In this document: piece by piece, positions 1 to 14,088 of the stretch
How positions within the stretch are numbered: position 1 is the first letter of the stretch
Layout: every line of letters begins with the position of its first letter
Assembly (NCBI GenBank): GCA_028829895.1
Contig: CM054177.1
Span: 78,579,163-78,643,162, forward strand
From: Sinotaia quadrata
Taxonomy: Eukaryota > Mollusca > Gastropoda > Architaenioglossa > Viviparidae
DNA length: 64,000 nt
Reading direction: 5' to 3'
The notes under the pieces: model-generated
The model's database searches: none
What the model was told of the DNA's origin: nothing
What the model saw: only the letters and a program-made list of their open reading frames with translations
Program-made: the position numbers and the translations under genes

Positions 1-1926
1 CATGTTAATTTGATCACTGTTGCACATTCACATGACATTCTAATAGAAATTGTATCCTACATTATAATAATTTATACATTAACTATTAACTTTAAATTAG
101 GTTTCAGACATATAATTGATGAGATTACTCTTGTTAATGCAGATTGAAAAATTAAGGTGTAGATTCATATTTTTCTAACTCTGAATTATTTTTTTTATTG
201 TTGTCTTTTAACTTGTCCTGTTTTTTATATATAATAAATTATTGTTATATTATAAAAAAAATTAAATATTGAAATTTTAAAAACTAAAAAGAGATGTTGC
301 CTTAATTCATAGCTTGTATTAATAAAAAATAAATTAAAATACATGTTTTATATAGAAGAAACTATTTGGGGAAATTGCATGGTTATTCAGGGATGTGTGT
401 AGTATTTTTTAAAAGTGGTAATCAGAAGTATGTTAATGATGAGTACAGGCAGTTTATCCATAACCTGTAAAATGGACTTGTACTTTCTATTCATTAATTA
501 TCATTGATTTATAGAACAAATTAAAATGATCTCTACAGAATGGAAAGTTTGAGGGAGATGTTTTTATTAGCAGAAGTCAGTAGTACACTGTCTGCAAGGA
601 CAGGTTATTTCTCTGTTTTTTGATTTATATACTCTTATTAGTCTTAAATACGGAGAATTTAAAAAAAAAATTAACTCTTCAGCTATTGGTTTTGCATATT
701 AATCTTATATTTCTATTAAACTTTAAAGCCAGACAAAAATTATAGTTTGTATATATTGGTTGTTTTATTTATATATTTTATTAAGTTGTAATTTTATTAT
801 TATTAATATATATTTGTACCTCACCACAAAATTTCAGTGTATACATTATATCAAATTGAAAATAAAATCATGTCATAGGAATATGACCTAAATTAAAAAT
901 CCAAACTTTATAAAAAAATTATGTGTTTATTTAGCGAAAGTTAGCAGTTATTCAGCAGGCTAAACTACCTAGATCAACATTGTAGGTAATAAATCTGTTT
1001 GCCAAGCATTCAAATATTATAATTTAATAAGAAAGGTTAATTGTGATTGATGCCGGACTAGATATCTCTGTTGTCTGTTTCCATTGAAGTTGACTTACAA
1101 ATTCAATGCATCTTTCAGAATCATTTTCACTTTCTGTTTCATCCTACTCAGATTGATGGAGAGCTAATCCATTTTTTTAATAACAGATTTGAAATATCTC
1201 CAATTTATATAATGAGCTTATGCTTTCATCTCGACTGGCATGCTTTTCATCATGATTTCTTTACACTTTCTTGATGTAACAAGCTTATGTGTTTAGCAAA
1301 GTTCATAAAGAAATATATATTTTAATTCACAAAATGCATTTATCATTCATTCATAACAAACCATGTAGGTTTCATCGATATAGTAGTTTTTGTTTTAAAT
1401 TAAAATTTTACGGAAAATATTTGAAAGCAATACTAACCCCTTAAGTATAATGGAATGTTGCTAACTCCTCTTATTGCATTTATAAATGGTCAGGTATGGT
1501 CTTTCAGTAGAGAACTTACAGGGTTATATTCATGATAAAAAATGTCTTTATACCCATAGGTTAATCAGTTGCCTTGCAATATTTTTGTGATTTTCTGTTG
1601 TTTTAAATTTCATTTCATTTCAAATAATTACTATAACATAAAGGCCTGATGCTGCTTTTTTAAATATTAGCTACCATTTATTTTTTTAAAATGTGTATGT
1701 ATGTGGGCTTACTTATTTCACTGTACAATAGTCATCCAGATTAAATAAATAACTGTACTAGCATATTGAGACAAAATGTTGAGCCTTTTAGTTTGTTTTG
1801 TATACCTACATATAAAGCATTTAAAATTTTAAAATTTAAGCATTTTAAAATTAATTTATTTTGTTAAATGTAATGTATTCAGGTTGTGACTTTTATGCAT
1901 TTATCAAGGTTTTATTTTGCTTTCAG
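1..1926. other. AT-rich upstream/intronic stretch of first MYND gene
   Basis: Very AT-rich sequence with no coding-like open frame. Because the first recognised MYND1 exon starts at 1927 in the middle of a zinc finger, this stretch is most likely intron, with the preceding exon lying upstream of the window. No finger-like CxxC exon was found here. Confidence 0.5.
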
Positions 1927-4900
1927 AAGTGTAAAACTATTGGTAGGAGCATGAAACGCTGTGGACAGTGCTGGCAAGTAGTCTACTGTTCAAAAGACTG
2001 TCAGCGAAATGATTGGGCTTCTCACAAAAAGTTCTGTAAAAAATTCACTAGATCTAAAGGTAAATTGTTGACTTAAAATATTTGTATGTGATACTAAGTA
2101 AGAGTACCAGATATTTGAAAATTATCATCTTGCTTTTTCTTCCACTGAAAGAGTAAATCAAAACTAGAATCAGTGCAAAATTTCAAGACTAGGATGTTAT
2201 CACTATTTAAAATTTATTTTACAATTTGTAACTTTGGTCATTTGACTAAGTTTAGTGTGGTGCTTTTGGTGCTGTCCTTCATTACACATCTCGGTGAAGA
2301 ATTCTCTTATAGTTCTGTTTCTTTCTTTTCATAATCAGTCACATTTCTGGCTGTTTTTGTTTAGCAAACTCACACAATTTTCTTAAATTATATGGTCTAC
2401 CTTTCAAGACAGTCTTTACATGCTAAAAATGTTCCAAGGAATAATCTAAAGCATGATGCTGATTTACAATTACAGCTTTCTTATATGACCTCTCCATCAC
2501 TCCTTGTTGTTGCTGTAGGTGAGAATTGCCTTGTTTCTTGTCATTCACATATTCTGGTATATGCGTACATCATTATATATGCCTGATGCCCATTCATACA
2601 TAGCAGTCTTTCTGCATGACTAATTTCTTAACTTACATCCTACTTTTGCTTCCAGAATCATTGATCATTTATAGTTAATACTTTTAGGCTATTACAGTTT
2701 GTCAGTTTAATGAGTAGTAGCAGTTTTTGGAGCATTGCACTTCTGAATTTATTTATCACTTGCCCTTTCAAGTTGACAGTTTGACCAGTTTGTCTAATGA
2801 GCAGCCTAGTTAACTCAATTATGGCTCAACATTGAAAAATTCAGAAGTTTTCTTTCTGATTATTTAGCCTACAGATTTCTTCCAGATATACCTTTATTTA
2901 ATAAATTAAATAACTCACTGATCCAGGAGACGACGATGTTTAGATCCATGATACTCCTAGACCACTTTTTCAATTATTTAAAGACTACACTTGTTAAAGC
3001 TAGATTAAATAATTGCATTGCATAATCTTCATGCCTTTCTGATATGTCATTTGCACATCATTCAATTTCAGGAGCTCGTTGCCAGGCAGCTTACAGTGTG
3101 AAAGAAAATGAATGGGAAGCAGGAAAGATGTTTGAAGAATTTGCTGAGATGTTAAGCAGACAAAGGCCCAAAAGCTCAGAACAGAAACCTCAATTGTCTT
3201 GGGCTCAGGCAAAGGTAAAAGCTATGCAGCACTATCCTGACAAAAAAATCATCACAGAATTTTTGTATGTACCCACCGAACATGAACTTGTTGCTTCAGA
3301 AGTCACCTCCAGCATACTACTAGTGCGTCTCTCACGTCCACATCCCTACATATTTCGTCATGGATGGTACTTGGAGGTTAGTGAGTTCATATTTTAGCTT
3401 GTCTGAGTCATTTGGGCTTATGAATATACGTTATGTTTTATTTGATGTTTCTTGGGCTTAATGAATGCACAAAATTGACTCTCACTCATTTATCTGAAGG
3501 TGAATTAATCATGTAGATTTTTCATAATCCTTGTTGAGAAATAAAATATCTAAGTACTAAAGAAGAAAATCTTTTAACAGAGATCATTGTAAACACAGCC
3601 AGGTTTTAATGTGCATGAAAATACAACATACAAATTAAATAGTTAACATATTTAGTTAATCTCTTTTACCTGAAACAACAAGACATTCTCTAATGTCAAT
3701 GACATATACCCTTCGAGATCAGTTCATTTGTTTTTCAAAGCCTGAGGAAATAAAATTATCAGCAGATATCAGCTGATGATTTTGACTGCTAGGCAATGCC
3801 ATGTTATATTTCAAGATACATATCTTTCTTCCTTTCTGTCTTTTTAGAAAAGGGAAAGTTTTGTTGCAGTGTAAATTTTCATATCAGTATTTAATGCATG
3901 CATTATGGAATTAGATGTGCGTCTGACAGAACTAGTGTCAGTTTTGACAAGGATTTCTTAGCATTAAAAAGGTTACTATAGGGCTGTTAAGATTAGACTG
4001 CTAGGTAGGTTAGAATTGTAATTAAAGTTATAATGTTTAGAGAAATTTGGAATTAGCTTAATAGATTAGCTTTGAGAATGAATAAAAAGTTGTTAATCTT
4101 TAAAAACTGTATTACATTATAATCATTATAATCAAACTACTAGATAGCTCAAAGATGTAATTAAAATTATTGTTTTAGAAGAAATTTGGAATAAGCTTAG
4201 TAGATTGCACTTTGAGAATGGATAAAATTGTTCTTAATTTTTAAAAGCTGTGTTATATTATAATAAGACTGCTGGATGGCTTACAGATTTAATCAAAGTT
4301 ATTATGTTAGAAGAAAGCAGGAAATAGTTTAGCAGACTAGTTAAGAGAATGAAAAAAATTGTAGATTAAAATGTTGAATAGATTGATTAGAACATAGTTA
4401 TTGATATGTATGACACAACACATTTTAATGCCACATTTTGTTTTTGATGAATAGCTGTTTAATATATATGGTTAGCAACGTTCCCTCTAATATTTTTCCT
4501 ATGTGCGTGGAACTGGCGGCTATTTGAGCTTGCTACCAAAACTTCGGCACAGAATTTTCTAATGAGCTACATGGCTGCACACCTTAGAGGGAACATTAAT
4601 GGTTAGATGACTTTACTCCTTAGATAGTTATCAGCAATTTAGCACACCTTATGCCAGAGTAACAATTTTTTTTTAATTGCTGTTGCTAATGATAATTCTC
4701 TTGTTGTTTTGTTGACTCCTTTACACTGCTTTGCTATTTATACATTAATAGAATTACAAGAATGAGATAAGCATAGAACTAAAAGCATATATCCAGAATT
4801 GCTGCTAATTTTTAACAAGATTTTTCAACTGATCCTTTTGGGGGTTACTTTCATGTACAGCATTGCATTTTATCTGATTAATGTACAGTTTAATAATTAA

Positions 4901-7748
4901 AAAAATGTTTTATTGATTGTCTTACATTCAGAAACCAAACTTATTTTGTTAGAGATTCTTTGCCTCTTTACCAACAGGACAGTTTTTAAAATTGTAACTC
5001 CATTTGTGCAGTTTTCTAGACTTCTGTACTTTCTACTTTCAACTGAAACATAAGCTTTTTTGTATTTCAGACTCCTATAACATCAACATTTTGATAATTT
5101 TTATCTTTTCTTATGTTTTTTGTGAGCAGAAGGCACTGTTGTAGACTTCAGCATGTAAAATAATTAGATTTAATCCACTTTATTTTTTTGCACTTCAAAT
5201 AACAAAATGGTACACTTCCTCCAGAGAGTGTGATATATATATATATATATATATATAAAACAAGCCTAATATCGATATTTCTGTTCTTGAATGTAATTCA
5301 CCTTTACTACATACCTGCCTACCTTCCACTTTTAGCAGAAGAATCTCCCACTCTTACCTCAATATTTTCTGGAAAGATAATTCTCATGTCATTTTGTCTT
5401 GGAGTGATGGGTTTAAGTACCAAATAAGAAAACTAACTTTCGTTTCCAATTCAGATCACACGGTTACAAAGGAGAGGCGGGAACATTTTCGGAATTATTA
5501 ATGTTTCCAAACAGCTAAGATTTCTGATAATCTCGATATATTTTTATTAAATTGATTAACATCGTAAATAACATACATATATGTACATATCCATGTGGTT
5601 TCTTTTGCATTTAAAGTTTTATACAGCTGTGCATATATTCAAAACCTGAGCTAGTAACAGACCTGCCTACCCCCCACCTCAGGAAACCAAAAGATCAATG
5701 ATCCAAAATTAGAAGATTTTATGCAGAGTCTGGCATTTTAATAGAAATACCAAAAATATAAAATAAATGCAAAATAAAAACAAATAATGTTAATATTTGT
5801 AAATAAACTTACCAATATTGTAATGATTTATGCAAAGCACAACAATTTCTACTTTTTTGTCTATCTCCATTCCACTGTTTATTTTAGACGAATTTTTCTC
5901 AAGCACACCAAGTGTTAGGCAGTTTTATTCAGAAATACATTGGTCAAGATATTTCTTTAGACTTTATTTGAAGAAGGATCTTCACATTTCAGAAATTCAT
6001 TAAATATTTCATAAATGAATTTTTAAAATATATATTTAATTTTTTTATTATCTACTGTACAAGCCACAAAAAGGAATGTACGCCTGTTAAAAAATTTTAA
6101 GAAAAACTTATGATTTTTTAAAATTGTACTCATCTAAAATATATTTTGGGGAGAACACGTAGAATTTAAAAAATTTTTACTTAAAAAAACAAACCTAAAG
6201 CATATAGGCTTTCATCCATGCACAACCTTTTAACTGTATATATGAGGAACTAGTATATCAAATTTCAGGACATGGAATAATTACAACTAATTGTCTGATT
6301 TCCCTACAATTTGCACCATTAAAAAACGTTTGTCTTATTGTTTCTATTGATATTAGCAGTTCAAATGTGACTTGCAACTCATTTTTGTGGTAGCAGTCAC
6401 ATGAAGTATGTGTTGGTTATCTAGTTGATATGGCCATATATTGGTTCAGCATCTGGAAAACAAGACTGTAAAGTTTGAGTCTGTAGAAAAGTAAATTTAT
6501 TGTCAGAAAGTAATAAAACTGAAAAAGAAAAAAAAATACTGTAAAATTACTGCCACTATTAAATCGCATTTAAACAGGAACTCTTCAATGCTTATTAGAT
6601 ATACCTGTAATGAAAACATTATTATTAGGTATAATCACTTTAAAGTAAATATTATAATATCAAAGGTTACATTAGGGTGGTATAATAGTAATTTTGTGTT
6701 TTATAATTTAGATGCAAAAATTTATTTTAAAAAATTTAATATGAATAATTTTCTAATGTTATTTATTTTTTTTAGATATATATTAAAAAGAGATATAATT
6801 ATTTATATTAAAATGCAACTAGCAGTTACATAAATATTTTGGGCTGGTCAAAATATAGTTGGGATGGTTGATTTTTGTATGTTATCATCCTGGCTGGCTG
6901 GTGGTCAAACAAACATTTACACCCCTGTTCTATTTCTGTACCACATATCTGGAAACTATACAGAAGGAATTTTGTCATAATATTTTCCTATTACTACACC
7001 CATATTTCATAACTCTTGAAAAGCATAATTTTGTCCATCAGTGATTCATGTCTTTGCACACTCAGAGCTGTTTCTATATCCATATCTGAAAGTTCTTTAT
7101 TGATTGATTGATTGGTTTCCTCACTATTATAGTATTAATATACTACTACTATACTAGAATGATTTTTAAAATTAGGTCATCATTTGATCTCTATAACCCA
7201 TATTTGTATACCCTTCAAGGACAAATTTTTTCTTATGGAATGTTTCTACAAGCACTGGCAGATTTTAAGACACTTCATGTATATTAAACTCAAAGGGGTC
7301 ATTTGAAACCATATGGTTGCTTTCAGAATTGTTTATTATGATTACCTTTGTACTATTAAATTTGTTAATTTAGTCAGATGCAGAAAAATCTATTTAGTTT
7401 ACATCTGGTTGAATTCAGATAAGCAACAGAAAGCCAGAACAAGTTCACATATCAAGTTTCATTATAACATAAATTTGTTTATTAGAAGAAGATGGATTTG
7501 ATTAAATGTAATGATGGATGTTGATCTTGTGTAAATTTATTTTGTATTCTTTCCAGGACACTAGAGGAATAGAAAAACGTGTATTTTTCTACCTGAATGA
7601 TGACAGCCCGGAACCATGGTTTAGTTGGAGTCAGCTGAATCTTGGCATTTTTATGTGTTTGGAACATGCATACATTCACACATTTCTTGATGGAACCACT
7701 GGCTTCCGTGTGGATGATGGGTGTGACATTTTTATTATCAGTGACTGA
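1927..7748 (+). CDS. MYND zinc-finger protein 1 (5'-partial, 3 exons seen)
   Basis: Exons 1927-2059, 3072-3376 and 7557-7748 (TGA). Introns have AG acceptors and GT donors (GTAAAT, GTTAGT) and phases 1 and 0. The 209 residues seen begin inside a MYND finger: KC, then CGQC, YC, DC, H and C in MYND spacing. The first zinc cysteine must come from an upstream exon outside the window. A charged helical linker follows, then a C-terminal block containing FRHGWYLE and FLDGTTGFRVDD that is shared with the paralog at 15572-21324. MYND fingers bind zinc and usually recruit proline-rich partner proteins. The C-terminal block I do not recognise, so the biochemical role is unknown. The last exon is 192 nt in both paralogs. 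The first AATAAA after the stop is at 9477-9482, implying a long 3' UTR. I am sure of the family and not of the function. Confidence 0.82.
4005..4380. repeat. three diverged ~130-bp tandem copies in MYND1 intron
   Basis: Three successive copies share blocks such as gactgctaggt/actactagata/gactgctggat followed by aattaaagttat, gaaatttgga, ttagcttaat and ctttgagaatg. They are strongly diverged, so the duplication is old. Confidence 0.6.
4480..4594. mobile_element. 115-bp MITE-like element with 11-bp TIRs
   Basis: GTTCCCTCTAA at 4480-4490 is exactly inverted at 4584-4594. The 93-bp interior is richer in G+C than the surrounding intron and has no ORF. This fits a non-autonomous DNA transposon. 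No clear target-site duplication was found, so the superfamily is not assigned. Confidence 0.6.
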
Positions 7749-10700
7749 GAATTTGCAATGACTTTTTCTAGGTGATAAGAGCAAGCTATTATTACAAATA
7801 TATTTGAAAGCGTGTAAAATTGTTATTTGACATAAATGTTTCAAAAACTATATGCTTAGAAAATCCACATCTGCCAGTTTTGGTTTAAATTGCTGATAAA
7901 ATATTCTTCTGTTATTATAAATATATCCATCATTTCTCATTCAATTTTCATCAATGCACTTTCTCTGATTTGTGATTATTTAATTGGCTAACTTTTTGTC
8001 CAGTTATGTTAAAACTGTAGTAGATCTAGTGTATCTACTACCCAAACAGTAAAGAATTTTTTTAAAGCATATATATATATACTTTTGATTCTGGCATATA
8101 TGATCATAGTTATTTTCTTCTTTTTCTATTGCCACTTACGAATTACAATCATTTGTACTCTCTTTGTATTGTTCAGGGGGTACTTTTGTTACATTAGAAA
8201 GGATACATCAGTTCATCTTCATCTGTATTAGTAATAATGATTTTGTTTTATTCTTTTACATTTTTTTTTGCACAGAAGCAATTTATTTTATTTGTCTTTT
8301 TCAGAGCATTTGTTTGACCTTGTGTATGTTAAGAAAATAGTATTTTCTTTGACATTTTGATGCTTCTAAGAGTACTTGTTTGGTTTGTCCTTTCAGTATT
8401 GTAAGAGCATTCATTTATACTCAAATGTAACAGCAAAAAATGTTGGCCTTTTGTTATATTTCCTGTTTATGTTCAACTTTTTTTTCTCAAACATTTTGGG
8501 TATATACTGATTATACATTTGATATGCAAAATATTTGACTTTGTTAATACTTTTTATTTGACCTACTGGTATAATTATATTAAATTATCCAAAGTTACAC
8601 ACAGAAGTAAGTTGTTCTGTGTTTGTCAAAATGATTGACAAATTGTTTGCAAGATAGGATAGTTACATAGTATTATAATTATAATGTGTTGTATTTTTTC
8701 AGTTGAGACGTTCATTAGTTTTCTTTTTTTTTCCCCTTATTCAGTTATTGTTTCCTTTTATTGAAATTTTCATTGGATAAAGTGTAAGATAAATTTATAT
8801 ATTTAAGAGCACTTTCATTCATTTCTTTCAACAGATCAGATGTATATTTGTTTTTCAAAGCAATTAAAAAAAAATACATCATACATTTGAGTTGTGCTTT
8901 GATAAATAGTATTTAATTTGATACCTGTTTAATTTATTCTTTTCTTGAGTTTGAATTTGTTGTGTACATTTTGAGTACTAGGATGTCTTTTTTAATTCAT
9001 ATAACTATAAATTAACAGTGTGACTGCTAAAGTGACTATTCAGATATATATACTTCCCATTTCACTGTTAATGTCACTGTTATTAATATATGTAATTGTA
9101 GTTTCCTGTTGAAGACTATTTTAGTATTTAACAATGAAATAGCAGCAATAGTATATGTTTGTGTTTTGTGCATAAGTTTTTGTTTTAAGCTAATTCATGA
9201 TACATATATACAGATAAGAGTTATTGGGATTTCACAAATTATTTTTTAAATCATCTGTGCCATTAAACCTTTAATTTTTGTATGACATCTGCCTACACCA
9301 CCAACAACAAAAAATATATGGTAATTTTAGTGTTCTGCACATCTGGGCTGCTGTAAGCAAGAGTATACATATGGTGTTATGGAGATTGAAACATTGCTGC
9401 TCTCACTGACTGATCAACTTGCATATAAAGGTTCAAAAGTCAGAGCTTATTTGTTGTGCTAAATTGGAGACAAATGAATAAAATAACAAATGCAAAATTA
9501 CAGTATTTCTTTCTTTTCCACCCACCACCCCCACCCCTATTGTTGCCACAAAGAAAACTGTTAGGTACCATGGTGATCAGATTTTGTGAACCCATGATGT
9601 AGTGTAAATGAAATGTGTAAACTATTCAATTAGATTTTGTTATAAAAATAAAAAGAACTACATAAAATCAACAATGTATTATTCACAGAAAACAATGTGA
9701 GTAATCTCACTCTCCAAACTAGATAAGGCTGAAAAGAGTTGACTGTAAACATAGCCATTTTTTTCATGCAAATGTTTCTCACACTTTTAATAAAACCCCA
9801 TTTGTCTTTCCCCTTATGAACATTATTGTGACTACAGTATTGCTCAAAAGAAATATCTACAGAATCTACTCAGCAATACATAAAACCCTCTGAGACTCTT
9901 TGAAAAGCAATATTAACACAGTGTGATATGGTTATGTAATGCAAAATGTCTGATTATTTTGATTTATAATTTATGCTTCCAATGAGACAAGAAATATACT
10001 GGTTTTGTTTCTTTATAATTCCAGCAAACATGAGCCAACAATGACCTCTCTATTTTTACCAAGAAAGAATGACTGCTTAAAATGTTGATGTTTTTAAGAC
10101 ATAATTCAGTTCAATACTACTGCTCTGCATTCAACATTTCAATCATTGTATTACTTATTAGCTTTAGAAACACTTTTCTATTATTGAATCAAAATGAATA
10201 TTAAATATATTATTATTAATCAATATAATAATTAAGAGCACAAGCAGAAGGGTGTACATACACACTGATAGTTAATAACTATTAGTTCATATGGTCACTG
10301 TTGACAGATTTATGTTGAAAAGATGTTCTTCTTCCAGTATAGCTTGCTTCCCTTCTGCTTACTTGCACATGCTCAGAATAAAGCCCAATATAGAAGGAAT
10401 TATTATCATGCAATAGATTGTGTAAGAATGTTGTTTTCATCTTACCTCTCTCAAGCACAGATACAAGCATTGATAAATTATACATAACACTGAATATATT
10501 TTATCCTTTAATTTATTTGCATATAAACTGTTTGGTCTTACCTCTCAGTTACCACTTCTCCACCCTCTTTCATGCATTGCAAATGCATGTCCCATGGCAT
10601 TTTTAAAAGAATCTGGGAGGGCAGTAAATGAAAGTATGAGATTGAAAGATCTGGTGAATATCAGATTATATTCCAGTAAATGCATTTAAAATAATGGCAG

Positions 10701-11980
10701 TTGTAAAAAATATACTTCTGATTGTCATTTTGATTATGCATATTTTGTCTGTTATTGTCAAGATTCTATGGAAAATCCATGTCAAATGACAACTGCTGAG
10801 CACATTTTTTCTTACTGCAAGTCAACTCATGGAGCACAAAACAAAAGAAACCTCTCCAAATAGAAATTTAATATTAAATTTTAATCTCTCTTACAATCTA
10901 TTTTCTAGTGTAAATATATTACAAATTCTGATTATAATCTGTTTTGATTTAATAATTATATTATCAGTATCTTACAGCCATTAATATTTTTATAATAGAT
11001 ATTTAGTATATCAAAAGTATACCACTGTATCATTACTTGAATACTATATTAAGCTGGTGCAAATTCTGTCTCATGTCTATCCTACACTCACTCTATCAAT
11101 GATTTTAAGGCTCATATTTTACATGAAGTTGTGTTTATTAACTTGTAATTTTAATGACATCCAACAGAAAGGCAGATAAAATCCAGTTGACATCAATCTT
11201 GGAAGTTTTGTGATGCATCTTTCTGTTAACATTTATAAACTGTCAAAATTATTGTCAATGTTTTGGTTGAATCAAATTTTACTCCCTAAAGGAGGAGAAT
11301 GTAATGAACTGAGCACAGATATATATGTATGTGATTGGTCAGCTTACATAGCATTGCTAAACATACTTACAAATAGATACTTTTAAAAAAATAGCTAGAA
11401 TTTAGAAACCACCATTTAAATGCATGATTTTATATAATGGTCATTATTAAACACTATAGCTTATATCTGTATAAAAGAAAAATTACATGTACCTTTGAAA
11501 TGAAGTGAATCTAATCATTTATACCAAAGCATCCTTTGGAAATTTTAGTAAGGTGTATTAATTATATTAGTTTAAGATGACTCTCTTAGATGTTGCTTAC
11601 TTGCTTATTTCCTTGGATTCCTCATGGAACAAAGGGCTTCGCTCTTAGATGTTAATTAACTTAATTCTTTTCTGTGGGTTTAAAAAATATATATATTATC
11701 TCTAAAACTATTCTTATCTTTCTACAAACCATTTAGTATTTATTATTCTGGTTGCCTTCCTGCAAACTATTAACACTCATTCTTTTATATGTTGTCAGGT
11801 GTATTTGGAAGTAGAAATAAAAAAAGATAACACACACCTAAGTATTGATACATAATATTCTAACTGAATTGTAACAATGTGAGTTTAACTATGAGATTGC
11901 CAATCATTTGGATTTTCTCCGTTTATTAAACTTAATTTAGTTTTGTATTTCAATCTTTATTTCTTCTCAAGGTCGGTATG
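7749..11980. other. 3' UTR of MYND1 and intergenic spacer
   Basis: AT-rich, no convincing coding exon on either strand. It includes the probable 3' UTR of the first MYND gene up to the AATAAA at 9477-9482. The rest is spacer. Confidence 0.45.
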
Positions 11981-12756
11981 ATATTGAGCACTTGGATATT
12001 TTAATTTCTCGAATCAAAATTTAGTAAGAATATTAGTCGGTGTCATTTGACTACACGTGACTCTGTTTTGTCAGACGTAAGCGAGTGTCCTCCCTTGAGT
12101 GACCCTGCTAGTCTTACTGAATTTTGATTCCAATACAGCTAGTATTTTTCAGATTATTTAAATTTTGAGAAAGAACGCTTTTTGTGTCGGATTTATTGTT
12201 AGTCCAGAAAATGTTTTTAACGGCGTGGCGCTTTTTGTGCTAGATACTTTCGTAATTTGTTCTCTGAGATGCAATAATCAGCATTATTTTTCAGCCTTAG
12301 AGCACCATCCATTGATAAAGGTTAGAAGATTATTTAATTATTTAAGAAATTCCCCACCCATAACTACCTAAACATATTAAATATCGTGAAAAGCAAAGAG
12401 TCGACAAAATACGCAGTTATCGTGCCATTTCGATGAAACAGACCATAGTTCGGAACGTCATTCGCGAAGCAAGGTACTGTTTACTGCTTGCCTTCCACAG
12501 TTTTGTATTGCGTCAAATGTCGCTACTTTCGCTTTCGTCGTATCTCGCATTTGTACAGAATACGTATATTTTTCGTCGTCGTCACCCATTTACCACCACC
12601 TCCATTCAAGTTTCTAATTGTGTCCAAGCTCCAGAGTGGCAACTGGCGCCAGCCGCATAAATTAACTGGCTGGAGTGAACTTTTATCGTTGTAGACGTTA
12701 GCGAATGGGAAACATTGCACGTACCACGAAACTTCGTGTGTGTGTGTGACCAGTGT
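11980..12756 (+). promoter_or_regulatory. CpG-richer island, candidate promoter/5' exon of MYND2
   Basis: CpG dinucleotides are noticeably denser here (for example around 12060-12120, 12420-12600 and 12690-12760) than in the flanking AT-rich DNA. It lies about 3 kb upstream of the first coding exon of the second MYND gene, on the side where its promoter should be. The short open frames here have no recognisable protein. A non-coding first exon spliced to 15572 is the simplest reading, but the donor is not determined. Confidence 0.35.
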
Positions 12757-12893
12757 CATCTTAACGCACGGGCACGCTGGGCAGTTGCCCGGGGCCTCAC
12801 GAGCATATATGCTGTGACCTGCTGTCAGTAAATAAGCAGGTAAGAGCCCCAGTGCACTGCTTTGCCCGTGGGCCTATAATTCTGTTAAGACGG
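12754..12893. mobile_element. ~140-bp MITE-like inverted-repeat element
   Basis: The left end (TCTTAAC then ACGGGC) is mirrored at the right end (GCCCGTGGGCC then GTTAAGA). The interior is GC-rich with no ORF. It resembles a non-autonomous DNA transposon. The TIRs are imperfect and no target-site duplication is evident. Confidence 0.4.
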
Positions 12894-14007
12894 TCCAGCT
12901 TGTGATCATATATAACCTACACATTGTCGATCTGTAAAGAACATACATGAAAATGATTTTATTTTCAACGAGTAAGCTGACAAATTAAACTGCAGAGGGG
13001 TTCTGCTAGGAGTGTAATTAAATTGCTCCTGCCCGGACACTAGTGACCTGCCTGACATTTTTTATTTTTTTAAGGCTACATGTGCATCTGACAGTTTTGA
13101 CACTGGCAAGGTTTGCCTGATAGGATATAGGCTATGTGTTGTGTGTGACATCCACAAGGCCCATCTTTTGTGGGTAGTTGTTATTTTTTCTTCTTAGTCC
13201 ATCAGGTTTTGGCCTGCCCCACAGTACTTATCAGGGTGCAGGTCACAAAATCAGCAAACTAATTAACTTTTTTTTTCTTTCTGAGAATCTTCCTGGTGAA
13301 TGTTAATTAACAAGTGAAGACTAATGTACATAGAGACTCTATTTACACACTTACTAGTTCCTGTCAAACAACATAAAATTTAGCTCATCATTATGGTTCT
13401 TAGATCCTAATGAGAATCATCAGCATACTGTTGTAATTTGTAAATGTCTTGAGTCATCATTAGTATATACATTGGGGGATGTTACATTTTATTAATTATA
13501 AGCCTTAGCCCATAACTCTCTTTAAACACACACACACACACACACATCCCTTAAAAATAATCTTGAACTTAAATGGGGGGAAATAACAAGGACTTAATCT
13601 GCTCAATTTGACTGTTGATTTTTGAAAAGAAAGTTTTAATAAAGCTTTTATTGATGTATTTTAAACTTTAACATACCTAAATAAAATTCAAATCTATCCA
13701 AAGTAGAATGCAGAACTACCTATGCAAACACCTGCTATAGATAAAGAGAGAATGTTAAGCTGATAAATAGATTTTAAAGTGTTTACATCAGCTTTATGCA
13801 ATAGGGAAGAAAGAAAATATAATAGTTAACAGTAACTCGAACTGAATATGGGTGAGAGGAAAAGAGAGAAAGAACCCAGTTAATACATTTATTTAAAACA
13901 GTTTACTATTCTGAGTGTGCCTGTGAAGAAAGAACAATACTAATAGTAATATGCACATGAATCTTTACCTCAGTATCTTAGCACTTTTAATGATCAGCAT
14001 GTATGTG

Positions 14008-14053
<46 letters not shown>

Positions 14054-14088
14054 ACACTCTGATATGTATACTAATTTTAGCTCAAACC
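12894..14088. other. AT-rich spacer with microsatellites
   Basis: No coding exon seen. It contains a (CA)n tract near 13528-13546 and an (AT)n(AG)n compound tract at about 14008-14052, just before a LINE insertion. Confidence 0.5.

Noticed and set aside
12433..12759. Overlapping short frames in the CpG-rich patch
   Set aside because: Frames on both strands with no domain; explained by fewer stop codons in GC-richer DNA.
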